Shown here piece after piece: positions 23,661 through 36,157 of a stretch of DNA of 64,000 nucleotides; position 1 is the stretch's first letter, and every line of letters begins with the position of its first letter. Source of the stretch: Phlebopus portentosus (lineage: Eukaryota > Basidiomycota > Agaricomycetes > Boletales > Boletinellaceae); contig JAYXKI010000004.1 of the NCBI GenBank assembly GCA_037892935.1, positions 1,240,001 to 1,304,000 on the forward strand, given 5' to 3'. Made by a program: the position numbers and the translations under genes. The notes under the pieces were generated by a model. The model was not told the DNA's origin. It searched no databases and was given only the letters and a program-made list of their open reading frames with translations.

Positions 23661-25131
23661 ACTATTTACTTCGCGAGTCTAACTACCATCATTACGACTT
23701 AGATTGCAAACGTGAACGGCGGCTTCGCCGTCTGAGGACTGTGCATGAAGCGAGGTGTACATATGAAGTATGATTATGTCTCAAACATTCTGGAGGATGA
23801 ACGAGTAGTTCTTTTTTTTATTTATCAATGAGATGAATGTTTGTTTTAAGTCGGATAAGACAAGATCATTCATCGCTGTGACCACTTCAGTAAGCAGATA
23901 GATCAAAGCTTAGAAGCTACCGGCAATAGTTGAATGCGCAACAAAAGAGACAGATCGGTAGACTGTCCGAATCAAATGGAGATTTACATACATTGCGGGA
24001 TCGTTTGCAGATTCTTGATTTGGCTGATACATTGTCCCCTAGTTACTTGATCTCGGGCTCCTCGGGTTTCTCGTTCCATACTGCTTGTCGGAACTAAGTT
24101 TTTGGCTTCCAGGTCTAGTAGTAGTGTATGAATCTGTGGAGATCGCCAAACACCTTCGACAAAAGTACGTTCTGAGCCATTTTGTGTCCAAGGAAAGAGC
24201 CTTACAGAAGACACGGGTATTCTTGACTTCGAAGTATGACAGTTTCATTGCGAGTTGGCGAAGTCAGGCCGTTGCAACTTCCTTATCGAGTTGCTGCTTA
24301 CTAAGCGAGCTTAGGTTAGAGTTGTTTCATCTCATCCGTCACTTCATGAAATTGCCGGTATTCTGAAAAGGCCACCTATTCAAGGATCTTCCCGCAATTC
24401 AGAAACGCCGCGGAGTTTCATATAACAAGAATATTTTCGAGATCATGATGTACCGATTATATAAGGAATCACACTGGTGCGTTCTCACACGAGCATCTGC
24501 AACGCGAGCGATCATCGGCGTTGATTCAGTGCCGCTGTCTAAGTATGCAGTCAAGTCGAGGATAGTAATAAGATCCGTGCGACAGCTTTTGTGTTGGCTG
24601 AACGCAGATGTTTTATCGAAGACGCCGCAGACGACGAATAGGAGACTTCGGCTGGTCGGCATGATAGGTCTGTGTTGCCTCACTCGCAGCTTGCAGCCGG
24701 CTATTCAGAATAGTGATGATCTGAGCGGAGCATGATGTGAGTTATCAAGCCGTGTTTTTTTAAAGAAGATCTAGAGTCTTCTCTCTAGATTTGACCGGAG
24801 AGTTGTTTTGCATTTTGTGTCGGTCAGGCTGACTAGTATCCGAAGAAGCTTGTTGTGCGAAGCAAAATGAAATTTCCCAAAGCGTCGCCTCTGGTACATT
24901 TATGTCCAGTGCCGTTTTTAGGACCAAATTCGTTTGAGTCCAGATCAAGATGCCGCATTTCTGGCATTAACATTTCCGCGACGATTTGATGTTCCATAAC
25001 TTGCAGATTTCCTCATGTGCCAGCTGGCGGCGCTTTCGATCGGTCTTCCCCTTCCATTGGCAGCGCAGCTGTGCTATGTTATAAAGTGACACCGTCTCTC
25101 ATGCACCTCTTCAACTCTGCTCTTTCTCCGC
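23661..25131. other. Intergenic or unresolved stretch
   Basis: About 1.5 kb with short open frames on both strands (24085-24366 plus, 24399-24683 minus) that match no family I recognise. A TTATAAAG element at 25079-25086 lies about 50 nt before the F-box start and may be its core promoter. Confidence 0.35.
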
Positions 25132-27166
25132 ATGTCTCATATACGCAAGACTTTCGAAGCGCCACCAGGGCCGTCTATCACATTCACGCACCTCGTTGAT
25201 GACGTTCTAGTGCACATCCTTTGTGTACTTTCAGTGTACGACGTGCTACGAGTACGCGAGACTTGCAGACATCTAGAGGCGATCTCACGCAGCCGCAACG
25301 TTTGGGCTTCGCTCTTTACTCGTCATGTATTAGAAGATCGTTTGCCAGTTCCCGGGTTCATGTTCGTTCCGACTCCGCGCTTAAGTCGCCGAGTTGCTTG
25401 GGCCGCATCCAACAGATTATTCACTCATAGAGTCCTCCGACATCGAAGCACGCACGTTGCATGCCCTGCGACTCAGGAAGTGGTGGACCCATACTTACCA
25501 TCATGCCGAGCATCAATCTTTGAATACAGGTGATCATGCATCTGGGGTGCATCATCGAGCATTTCGGGTGTCGAACGATGTCAAAGATATCTTCCTCCTT
25601 CCGGGAGGTCGAATAACAGTCACCGTGCATGCTGATGGTTTGCGCTGTTGGGACCTGGGCTCTGCTTCCATTCTTATGAATAACCAGACTCGAAGTGAAG
25701 CGTTGTGCATTGGCGAGTACAGCTTTAAGCGAACAGTGGCCTCTGTTACAGTCTGCAGTGATACCTGCGTCGGAGACCACTTTCAATATTCCGTGGTATG
25801 GAATCTTGTAATCTGCGACGATATCACGCCTTCATGGAACTCTATGGAGAACCAGAACCGCCATTGCGAACACCTGACTCTTCGAGTGGACTACCTAAAC
25901 CCCGCATTGTCTAGCAAAGGCAGCAGCAGCATGTTCGTACCCTCGGTATCCTTCTGCTCACGACCTGTGTTTCTTCCCGACGTGCTACCTACTCCAATTT
26001 CCCCGATACCACCGGTGTCTGAAGAATTTGGACCTCAGTGTTTTGGCAGAGGAAAGATCGGCGAATTACTATTCGTATACGGCACTTTGTTGTTCTTCGC
26101 GTCGTATGTCCCGACACCAACCTCCACAGAAGCGACGAAAGATGACCCAAACTGCATCTATGCTGGTATCGAAGTCATCGATACGAAGGCGCCAAAGAAG
26201 ACCACACTTTGGGAGTATCCCGATTCCCAACTCGGTGCATATGTCACGATGCATGTCCACGCGCACGTGAATCAAGCTCTTGTCATCTGGCAGAACTGTG
26301 CAGGCCTCTACTCGCTTCCACAGTTGTCTCATTACCAAGCACGGATCCGCAGACATCGCAAGCCGCTTTTAGGCATCTCCGGTTCCAACCAGCCTTTTCC
26401 ATTTCAACCTCTGCCCGATTCAACCTCGGATCCAGAGCGTGTCCGGCTCGTGATGATGCCTGAAATTGTCTTCGCACTTTATGAACCTGTAGAAGCCCCT
26501 GTCGCGTTTCCTTACTGCGACAATGAGGCACTGGAGAGCGGGAAGAACATAACCGATGCTGCCACGAATTGGCTTCCTCCTTCGCTTACGATTATCGCAC
26601 GTTCCTGCGGGCATACCTATCAAACCATTCAGTCAGCACTGATCGCTTCGACTTCTAATCCTACATACACGCCTTCATGTCAGTCACCCACACATTGTAA
26701 CGGGCCAGAAGCATCCTTCCGACTTTCGCGTATTCCCTCAGCGAACCCCTACGCTATGTCCGTATTCCAACCGACGGATGCTTATGATGTGAAAGAAGGA
26801 AACACAGTCATCGGCCTCGCGCTTGGAGCGAGCGGAAACGGAATTCTCGCCCGTGCGGATGGGTCTCTGTCTCGTTGCCTCACCGCCGATGTCGTTCTAC
26901 CGTCCTATAATGCCTTTACCGGAGAACTATCGACTACGGCCATAAAGACCGTAGATCCTTCCTCGTGGACTCGTGTCGCTGAGCTGTATACAGACAGCAG
27001 TATTGGAGTGGACAAAGAAGGCTCTCTTACTAGTGGTGGGATGAGAACAAGGCACCCGCTTATACGTTTTGATGATGGAATGGGCCGTCTTGTCGTTGTT
27101 CGCGTTTCCTCCTCGGTTAGTGAGGTGGATCACACAGACGAGGTTGTAATTGTAGATTTTTCCTGA
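25132..27166 (+). CDS. F-box protein
   Basis: Likely substrate adaptor of an SCF ubiquitin ligase. The N-terminus shows a canonical F-box: FTHLVDDVLVHILCVLSVYD followed by VLRVRETCRHLEAISRSRNV and WASLF. A large C-terminal region without recognised repeats follows, with an early segment LPGGRITVTVHADGLRCWDL that resembles the start of WD/beta-propeller-like regions in fungal F-box proteins. The F-box exon and the 590-codon main frame are offset, so they must be joined near 25345-25400. A 46-nt intron (GTTTGC to TTAAG, about 25344-25389) restores the frame to AELLGPHPTDYSLIESSDIE, but a one-base indel is an alternative. The main frame then runs open to the stop at 27166. The target substrate is unknown. 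Confidence 0.72.
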
Positions 27167-27546
27167 TGTTGAGTTAGAGTCGATAGTCTGCTTTGATTCT
27201 CGGGTAATGAGGTAGTCCGTTGAACAATGAACTCATATTGTCGTCTTATTTAACCGAATCGTTTGGCTTGTCAGCCTCGGCCCAGCAACCAATTGCGAAA
27301 TTTTACCATCCTTCCTCAGTCTTGGCCTTGCATTGGTCCACATGAACTCATGAGGTCCAGCCAGACAAGTCCTCGTTCAGGGGGTCACACCATCCGTTCC
27401 AAGCAGACAAGCAGGGCTAACTCGATTTTTTCAAAAAGGATCGGAAGTAGTACAACATGGTGGAAGTCAAGAAAGAATGAGAAGTGTGTATAATGCTCCA
27501 AATATCAACTCTGCATCTAACCCTACAGCAAGTGCCGTCTGTCCTT
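27167..27546. other. Short intergenic region between convergent genes
   Basis: About 380 bp between the 3' ends of the F-box gene and the sugar transporter; nothing recognised beyond expected 3' untranslated sequence. Confidence 0.4.
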
Positions 27547-29556
27547 TTAGGCGTCGCTTGCCTTCTCGTCAGTCAGCTCTACAGTCTTTGCCTGGCGTTT
27601 GACGTCCTCCAATGCCTTCAGACCGACATGAGACTTAACCTTCCAAGCAGCGAACATATGGCCCTGGCAGAACACCTCCTCGATTTCCTCGAGCGTGCGT
27701 CCCTTCGTTTCCGGATACATGAATAGCACATGGATAAAGCAGGCGAAGTTGAATGTCTATCGCAGCTATTCAGCATTCTTGGGAGGTAGACAACCGAAAT
27801 AGACTATCACTCACGCCAAAAATGAAGTACGTCTTATAGGCAATGTTCTCGAGCCCTGGAGGTACGGCCCATGCCAGCGCAAAGTTGAAGACCCAGTTCG
27901 CGCTCGTGCTCAGACTGACGGCCTTTGCTCGAACCTTCATCGGGAAGATTTCCGCCGGATACGTCCAGCTGACAGGTCCCATCGAGATAGCGAACGAGCA
28001 GACAAAAAGGTAGGAACAAACGATAATCCCGTATGTGGCAGAGTCGTTGTCTTCAATCATCCAGATTCTGTCATTGCCGTCCATTCCCCATTCACCAAAT
28101 CTGCCTTGGAGCCCACCGACGAGGAAGAGGAAGAAGCCCATGAACGCCGTACCAGCAAGAAGCATGGGTCGGCGTCCCCATCTATCAATGTATATGATAG
28201 CAGGAACTGTGAAGTACGTCAGTTAAGAAACATGCTAATTACTCGGGACACGTACCGGTGAACAAAACGTTAAGAACATATTGAATGGAGCTCGCGATCA
28301 GATTGCCGCGCTTGCCACTCAAACCGGCACCGCGGAAAACATAGACGATATAGTACATCATGATGTTCATACCAGATAGTTGACTGTTGAATGCCGCACG
28401 GTCAGAATATGCCTTCGAATCGGAGAAGTTCCTCAAGGAAGAGTCTTACCTCCACATCTGCAAGCTCGTTCCTAGCATCACGCGACGCGTGATACCAGGC
28501 TTAAAGAGATCCATATAGCTTTTAGCGCCTTCTTGCTTTTCGAAATAAACCTGCTGCCTGATCTCCTCGTATTCCAACTGAACAAGGGAGTCATCCTTGT
28601 TGCCATGAGCGTGCAAATCAGCAAGGACCTCCAGAGCCTCCTCTTCACGACCGTGGTCAACAAGCCAACGAGGACTTTCGGGGAACCACATTATTCCAAT
28701 TGCCAAAATAATAGCAGGTATCATTTGAAGGCCCCAAGGAATACGGAAAGATGAGACGCCATCGATGTAGGAACATCCGAACTGAACGAAGTATTGGAGA
28801 AGGATACCCCATGTGATCGCCCATTGCTGCAAAGACACCATACGACCACGCAAATGGGGCTGCGTGATTTCCGCCTGGTAGAGAGGAACAGTTGCAGAGG
28901 CAAAACCAATAGATATCCCAGAGATGATACGGCCCACAACAAGCATGCCTCGGTTCTAAGTAAAGCGCCAACATCAGTCATGACTTAACGCATCAACCAA
29001 TTGCCTTACCTGAGCGGCGCACTGCAAAATACTGCCGATAATCCAAAGAATACCAGAAAGCATGATCGTTATTTTACGACCAACAAGGTCGGCAAGCTTT
29101 GTGACCATGAGCGCACCAACGAAGGAACCAGCAGGCATGGAAGCGACCATGGCACCTTGAGCGTCAGAGCCCGGCTGAGGATTGGGTTCTGTTCTCAGTT
29201 TGCACTACAAAATCCAGGTAGACTCCCACTTACGTGCTTAAAAACGCGAAGGTATGCATCATTCTGTTCCAAAAAGTTCTGTGACTATCGCATCAATGAC
29301 TGGAAGGCATCAGACGCACCGTCAGCACACCGGACATGGACGAAATGTCCAGACCGAAGAGTCCACCGCCGATACATGCGAATGAACCGACGACGAACTA
29401 ATAGCAACATATTAAGACCGTGATACCTAGATCAATACCTCGATAAGCCATACCGAGTTCGATGCAATTCTCTTGCTGTACTGGACGCCGTTATGAACAA
29501 ACTTAGGACTTGGATTGATAACGATGGCATAAGATACTTACAGTTCGCTTGGACAT
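27547..29556 (-). CDS. MFS hexose/sugar transporter
   Basis: Plasma-membrane sugar porter of the MFS sugar-transporter family (fungal hexose type). Start ATG complementary to 29554-29556 (MSKRT), then FVHNGVQYSKRIASNSVW, GSFACIGGGLFGLDISSMSG, MPAGSFVGALMVTKLADLVG followed by RK, GRIISGISIG, PLYQAEITQPHLRGR (family signature), WFPESPRWLVDHGREEEAL (the conserved PESPRWL), SGMNIMMYYIVYVF, SWTYPAEIFPMKVRAKA, and the C-terminal PETKGRTLEEIEEVF. Twelve helices are covered. About six short introns; all joins checked keep the frame, so the gene appears intact. A role in carbon uptake is expected; no direct link to neighbours. Confidence 0.93.
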
Positions 29557-32500
29557 TGTGATTATCGTTTGAGCCTAGTCAGCACGAATCGCTGACCGCT
29601 GGCGGGGTGCGCAAAAGACGGCCAAGGATCAACAAAAGAGACCTTGGCTTCCCGAGCGCCAGTGCATTAAATACCATTCTGGACACCCGACAATACCCCC
29701 GACCGAAGTTTTCTGTGAATTTGAGGCATTTGTCGCCAATGACTGAATTGAAGTAAGCGGACCGGAACGGTACGAATGGATTTAAATCGATAGCTTCAGA
29801 ACAAAAATGATATGCCTGGCACAGATTTGGTGTTCCGGGGTAGATGTCTACATGCACCGGCGCGGCTTGACATAGGTCACGAGCACAAGCGCCTCTGTCC
29901 AACATTGAGTATGTGAGTTAACGGAGTTGCGGTTACAGGCGGGAGGAGAAAAACCAAATTAAGCTCCAGCGCTCAGTCGGTTCGCTTATGTTCAATGTGC
30001 GCTAGACGGAGAGCACATGATTGAACTGAGACAGTATTGAGACGCAGTTTCCCCGCACGCTCCATGTGGTCAGGGAAGCCCTGCATATTCTTCTGATAAT
30101 CGAACCTGAAAGAATATTCAGAATTTCGACCTCATCCGCATGACCGCGGAAACCAGTGACCGCTGCTGCCAAGAAGAGCAATCAATCAGGCACCGAAAAC
30201 TTCACAACATATAGACAAGACATATGAAAACAAATGAATTGATTTCTCTTACCTTCACTGCTCCTTTACTTTACTTTGCCTTCTCCGTGACCGTCTTCGA
30301 ACTTCTTTTCTATGTCTCAAATTAGAGCGCCGAGGACCAGTCAAAGAACAAGAAGAGAAGCTTAAAAAGTAGCTGCAGTACGGAGTCGATTTAGGAGTAA
30401 CGGTACGATACAATACATCCCTCGCCGAAACATCACGACAGAGCATATGGTCGTCTCCCAAGGAACGCAAAGTACGACACCGAACGAAGTCCGACAAAGC
30501 ATTAAAAAAGGGGCCTCCGAAGACCTCGAAGGCGCTTGGAAAACATATAGGCATAGGGAGGCATAGGGCCAGTAGGACTCAGACGAGACCCAGAGATATC
30601 GAGTCGCCACGTCAATTCAAACATATGTACGAGGTCACGGGACTGTCATCATGTCCGCGTCGATCGTAATAAGTATTAATTATGTAACATGCTTCAAAGG
30701 CCGAAATTGGAGTTTTCTTACATAAAGACAAGTTTTTTTTGTGTTGCCAAGGCAAGGGTTTATTTCTGTTTATTTGCGGTTGCGGTCAAACAAGCCCAAA
30801 AATGCTGTCAGTCCCCGAAACCTTGCTCGGTAGTCTTTGCATCGCGGGAAAAAATGTGTAGTCTTCCCTCTCAAAGACATGGATTGGAATCTCCTCTGTT
30901 TACTGCTCTTTTTATTTTCTTCGCTTGATATCGCACATCGGGATACCCGCCTCAAGCAGCCAATACTCCGAAGAAGCCGAAGATCGCGACGCGTGTATTC
31001 TTCGTTTCCAATACCCGTCGCCTAACCGAGGCTCCGCTAAATTACAGAATTGGTTCGATCCATCAGTACATCCCACCTTACATCTGAAGAGGCCCTAACC
31101 ACCGATACTTACACGGATCTGGTGCATCAACGCAAAATAGCCCTGGCCAGTGATTAAAAGGATTAAATTTTAAATTTTAAACTTTAAAATACGTGATTCA
31201 ATGGACAATAAGGCGACCAAGCACCAGAGTAGCATATTGCATAATCATATTGGGATTAATGTTAGATGGTCGGATCCACATGGCTTTTGAATACCGACGG
31301 AACTTGCCATAAGCCGAGCCATTCCTAACACGGAATAAACAGACGGGTTCTGAGCTGAAATGAGAACATTGTCCTTATGACGCAGAAAAGATATAGGGGT
31401 GCCTGAAATGAAACCACTCTGCGAGGCCTGCATTGCATCACGAGGAATGGCACTACGAACATAATCGTATCAAATTCTGTCAGCATAAATGGGAATACTG
31501 CCACCTGACTATGTAGATCGTATGTACCTGATGTGATTTCCGCAGGTTTGAGCTCACATGATTGACGAAACTTATTTCCTGTATTGTCTTCTGTGGACGG
31601 GATATTGACGATGGGTGGATGGTCTTGCTATGGACAATTTGAGGAAAAATCGAGAGATCGATCACGTGCCATGGAGTGCCATTCTTTAAAACTCACGGAC
31701 TTTGTCTTTGTGTGCGCAATGCCGTAGAGTTACTCCGATCTCAGTTGATAATGACTGACTGCGCAGACTGTACTGAAGTGCAACAGAACTGAATAGTAAT
31801 AACCTCCCGATTGGATAAGTAAGTTCCTTTATACTGACTCCCAGCTTAAGAGCCGCACCGCAAGACGGAAGGACAATTTTGAGAAGCAGAAACCTTTGGT
31901 ATCATCGAGACCCTCCGGCGATTCGCATCTGGCCTTTCAGACATCCTTCCTTACTAGTAATACAGCAGAGATCATGAGATACAGACTTGACAAGGATGTC
32001 TTTTTTGTTCTGCCACATACATACAACATCTTTGGGATATAATTGTATCATTGGAAGTGCACTTTCTGACTCTTTCTCTACGTGGTTATATCATATTTTA
32101 ATGTACAGTATTTCCTGAGAAATATGCTGTTTAATTTGTTTTTGGCTTTTGAGAGAATGATGCATGTCAAAAATCACGTGAATTTCGGCTTTTGCCATTA
32201 GCAGTAATTATTCTTTCTTTGGCTTATCGGTTCCTTTTGCAGAAACGATTCGTTCTTTTGCTTGGACTGGTTCGTTTCACCACCACCACTTAGAACTCCA
32301 TCTTGTGGAAGCATTCTATTCTAATAAACTCTTTCAAACCGTTCAATAAAAGTGGGTTTCCGAACTAATTTGCTTCTTGAACGGTCGAAAGATGTCGAGC
32401 AAGTTCTCACTATCTTTTCCGCGTACATCATCATGTTTTCCGCTGCCTCCACCTTTCTTCCTCGACATGCACAGATAAGTGGGGTACACCACGCAAATAT

Positions 32501-32558
32501 AGCACCTCCGAACTACAGCACTTTCTATATCGGCGACAGAAAAAGGATAAGGCACACG
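29557..32558. other. Gene-poor stretch upstream of the sugar transporter
   Basis: About 3 kb. Open frames at 29579-29905, 30255-30610 and 31245-31433 (minus) have no recognised motif and are interrupted. A very AT-rich block with repeated TAAATTTT/TTTAAA runs is at 31150-31190. It presumably contains the transporter promoter and relics of older sequence; no transposase or reverse-transcriptase motif was noticed. Confidence 0.4.
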
Positions 32559-32559
32559 A

Positions 32560-32938
32560 CTGTACGCAGACTCGACGAAACTCCGCCACAACTTCATGCA
32601 CGTTGGACAACGCACCTCGGGCGGCGTGTGCATCCCGTATCAAGTCTGCGGGATCGTATATGCCACGATCAAGCAGATGGATCCTGCGAAGCAGCCCAAG
32701 AAGGATCTGACTATCAACGCGATCCTCGTAATGTGCTCAAGTCGTTATCCCGTTATCATCATCTACATCGACAACTTCTTGCAGATGAACGAATTGCGGA
32801 GGTATGAGTATATGGAATGTGGTTCTCTCACGAACGTTGTCACTGCATGCCTGATTACGGACGCCGAGATTATTGCTGTTAGCAAAGAGATGTGCCACGG
32901 AGCACCTCCATCGTCGTGATATCAAGAACGATAATATT
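32560..32938 (+). pseudogene. Fragment of a PAK/STE20-type serine/threonine kinase
   Basis: Degraded N-lobe of a p21-activated kinase. The frame gives TKLRHNFMHVGQRTSGGVCI (glycine loop, altered from the usual GQGASGGV), ATIKQMDPAKQPKKDL (with the ATP-binding Lys of AIKQMDL), INAILVMCSSRYPVIIIYID, YMECGSLTNVVTACLITDAE and AVSKEMCHG. After a one-base shift HLHRRDIKNDNIL follows. The usual HLHRHGVIHRDIKSDN is shortened so the catalytic-loop HRD His is lost. The CRIB domain and whole C-lobe are absent. The fragment ends a few bases before a T/G homopolymer. It cannot encode an active kinase. Confidence 0.8.
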
Positions 32939-32951
32939 TTATTCTATTTTC

Positions 32952-32995
32952 TTTTTTTTTTTTTTTTTTTTTTTTTGGGGGGGGGGGGGGGGGGG
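32952..32995. repeat. Homopolymer tract T25 followed by G19
   Basis: 25 consecutive T (32952-32976) followed directly by 19 consecutive G (32977-32995). Such a pair is rare in fungal DNA. It may be real and length-variable, or mark a weak assembly point. Confidence 0.9.
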
Positions 32996-33621
32996 TGATA
33001 GTGGCTTCAATCTTCTAATGTCGTTATGTCGTACAGCATATTTCGGCTTCTGCGTACAGATCTCAGGCCCGGTGCACGCAAAACGCACACCGATGGTTGG
33101 TATTATGTACTGGATCTCTCGTAGTAGTGTGAATCGTCAATACAATACATTTATTCGAACAAATTAACTGTGATTGGAACTCTTATCGCAAATACATGCT
33201 TGCCTTGTACATATAGCAACAGTGTGACCGGACCTTGAATCCCGATCCCGCGCGAATTGGATCCGGTTCGAAATTTGCGTCTCAGACGTTCTCGTCAGAG
33301 TGCAGGGCAGAGGGAGAGCGTCCCCCGATCTACTCAATATCAGAAATACGAAGACATACTGCCCGAAAGCGCTCCTGTTGCATTGCAAAAGTACGATCCA
33401 CCGCTGCCAAATATAGAAGATTACGCGCGCTACTGGAAATGTCCAAATGCATCTGTGGATCGATGCTCCAGTAAATTGAGCAAAATCTTTGGAAATCGTA
33501 CTCTTCCTTTCTCCGCTGGCGAGATGAGTTGCATTTTAATCAAAAAATTTATTTTGATCGTTTACGAGGACCGGATGTTGTCATGATATTTGCACTATTT
33601 AACCGAACAAAGGTTATCATG
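32996..33621. other. Intergenic stretch
   Basis: Open frames at 33235-33474 and 33257-33586 plus have no recognised motif. No further kinase similarity was found after the homopolymer. Confidence 0.35.
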
Positions 33622-35527
33622 CTATTCGTGTACAAGAGGTATTTCGCTGACTCCGAAAAATAGTAGAATGACGTTCACTGCGCTGATGACTGCAATGACA
33701 GCAAACATCCTACCAAATCCACTTCTCAAACAATTCAAATCCGCATCGCTTTGCTCACCGCGAGCTTCAGTCACTGCTTTAATAAATGTATTTGTCACGA
33801 TCTGAAAAGGTATGAGAACCTATCAGCATACAAGTAATGAGTCAAACAACAGGCCTCACGTTCAGATTCTCGTCAACTTGTGACTTCTGTACCCTGCAAG
33901 CAGAAAGGAATACTTCCAGGAGAGATCCTGTCAAAGCAGTCCCTACCACCCCTCCGAGGGATTTGGACACTGTAAATAGTTTCGTAAATCAGTCGTAATC
34001 CATCCAAAAAGATGCCAATTACACTCACAACCGTAATAACTAGTTAATTCAGCAATATCATTAGGTTCACTTGAAGCAAGAATGACGACAATGGAGATTG
34101 CACTGAGGAGCTGTGATCCGAAAGTCGACGGGAAACTGCTCAACGCTTCCAATATCATGTCGAACGGAGCCTTGGGCGGAAAGACGCTGATGGATGCGAA
34201 CGCTACAGGCCCCATGGTAGTAAAAAATGCTCCAAGAAACATCATACGTTTGTATTTACCACTTCTTGATATGCGTAGTCCCGCTATAAGAGTGGCGAGG
34301 ACGGCTGCCACGGATACAGGCGTCATGTATGCACCAGCTACAGTAGCCGAAGCGTGACTGATTGAAGTCGCAAAAAGCGGAATATTGTAGAGGATGGACT
34401 GGTGCGCCATCGATGAAATGCATGTAATCAAAATTGTCGGTGTGATGTTTCTCGACCTTAGATGACGAAGACGAACTACGGGCTTCCCTGTGAATGCGCA
34501 TGTGAAATAAAGCCCGATAGCCGCTAGTAGTCCAACGCATGCAAGGGAAAGGCAGATAGTCCTTGATAACTCAAGGGCGGAGGAAGCTCCAGAGAGGCTA
34601 AGGTAAAATGCCGATATGCTGATCGTGACAAGGATGTATACAACGATGTCTGGGATTATAGGCAGCAAAATGCGGCTAGGTAGTTCCACTTGATGTCGTA
34701 CTGCTTCCCCATCATGAAGGGCGTAGCTCGCAGCAGTCGCTGAAATTATTCCGAGTGGAACTTGGGCATAAAACACAGCCCTCCAAGTGAGCTGGTCGGA
34801 TACCCATCCACCAATGGGTCCCCCTGCTGACATAGCGACCTGCATGAACCATTAGGCCATTTAAGATCGTCTAAACTGCGGCACGACCCACCCCGGCAAT
34901 AAGTTTTCCGATACCATGCCACAATGCTCTCGACTTCAAAGGGACAGTCTCTACACGTCCGTGACATTAATGGGCTGAAGAAAGCAGACATTTTGCAGTA
35001 ACGAACCTGATAGAATGACTGATATCATTATGTTGAGGCCACCAAGCCCAAACCCTGCTATTGCTCTTCCCATAAATATTCCAGGGATAGATGCAACTGT
35101 CGCACATGCAAGACTACCTAAAGTATAGAGCAAACAGGCAGCTGTTGTGGTTAGCCTTCTTCCATAGACATCGGAGCTTCTGCTGCAGATCAATGTTGAC
35201 GATGCAGAAGAGATGAGGAAAGTCGTCCCTAAGAAAAGGGACATAGACTCTTTCGAGAACTCTTTGCCTATCGCGGGACCGACAGTCGCGACGACAGTGA
35301 CTAAAGACAAATAAATATAGCTCGGCGGAAGGCAGTGAAGTATCAATGTAAACTGTACCATCAAGACCAGATACAAAAGTTAAGAAGCCAACACATAGAG
35401 CAGTTTTGAAAAAACGCGCTCCATCGACGCAGGAGGTGTCCCCAGAGTTGAGAGATAATAGAGGAGTTTCCTCTTGAGTCCGGTCAGAAATTTCCAGCGA
35501 TGAAGACGGGCGGGTAAGAACAACCAT
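33622..35527 (-). CDS. MFS multidrug/basic-amino-acid-type exporter (14-helix-like)
   Basis: Proton-coupled exporter resembling fungal DHA2/VBA-type carriers. Start at 35525-35527 (MVVLTRPSSSLEISDRTQEE), then ALCVGFLTFVSGLDGTVVAT (motif at helix 1), FLISSASSTLICSRSSDVYG followed by RR (motif A), GSLACATVASIPGIFMGRAI (motif B), MSAGGPIGGWVSDQLTWRAV (motif C, GPxxGG), several further helices, DIAELTSYYG, then VSKSLGGVVGTALTGSLLEV and a last exon ending GVSEIPLVHE and a stop complementary to 33622-33624. About seven short introns with no frame break seen. Divergent from the P450 at 36158 with about 630 bp between, so a shared promoter and export of that enzyme's product are possible. Substrate unknown. 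Confidence 0.88.
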
Positions 35528-36157
35528 TACTGCTGATAAAAGCAGATCTGAAATGACATGGATTCAAGACATGATCTCACATTGAGATTTATAACCTATT
35601 CACTTGCGAATCGATAACATCAGTACTGTACTGTGGTCGCTCTCAGCCAGATACAACAAGCGCCCAAAAGAATACCGAGCCACAGAGAATGCGATCAAGA
35701 TGGAAGCTAGGAATTTTGTTCGGAACGTTTTGGTTGAACATGTTGATGTGCAGAATATAAAATATTGTCGGCAGGAGATGTGAGCTGAGAAGCCTTATTG
35801 GTACAGTACTTCATCAAAAACTACGATACGAGGATAGTTTTGAAGACGACGCGTCGTAACATGACACGTGTCTCTTGAGGAACCCTCCAGTGTGACCCCG
35901 GAAACCCCTTTTCATCCTCCGCTCCGGCATCACCATATATCGCCGCTCTTCTTGCGTCGAACTTTAACCCATGAGCTTCTCTCCTTCAAATGGCGAATTC
36001 AATGACTCTCTTTTCTGGCCATCCTTCGCGCAATGATAGCATCACTTGTGATAGTCTTACATGTGCGAGTGTCCAAACTCTAACTCTGGCTATATCACAT
36101 TCGAGCAACTTTTACTGATTGTGAAAGACTTGATTCAACCACGCACCCTGAGCTCCG
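35528..36157. promoter_or_regulatory. Divergent promoter region, MFS exporter / P450 1
   Basis: 630 bp between two gene starts pointing apart. No unambiguous TATA box; pyrimidine-rich tracts precede the P450 ATG. Regulatory role inferred from position. Confidence 0.45.

Noticed and set aside
31150..31190. AT-rich TAAATTTT repeats as a replication origin or terminator
   Set aside because: Simple AT-rich DNA with no supporting elements.
32952..32995. T25G19 tract as a retrotransposon tail
   Set aside because: A tail of a plus-strand retrocopy should be A-rich; no element boundaries or target duplication were found.
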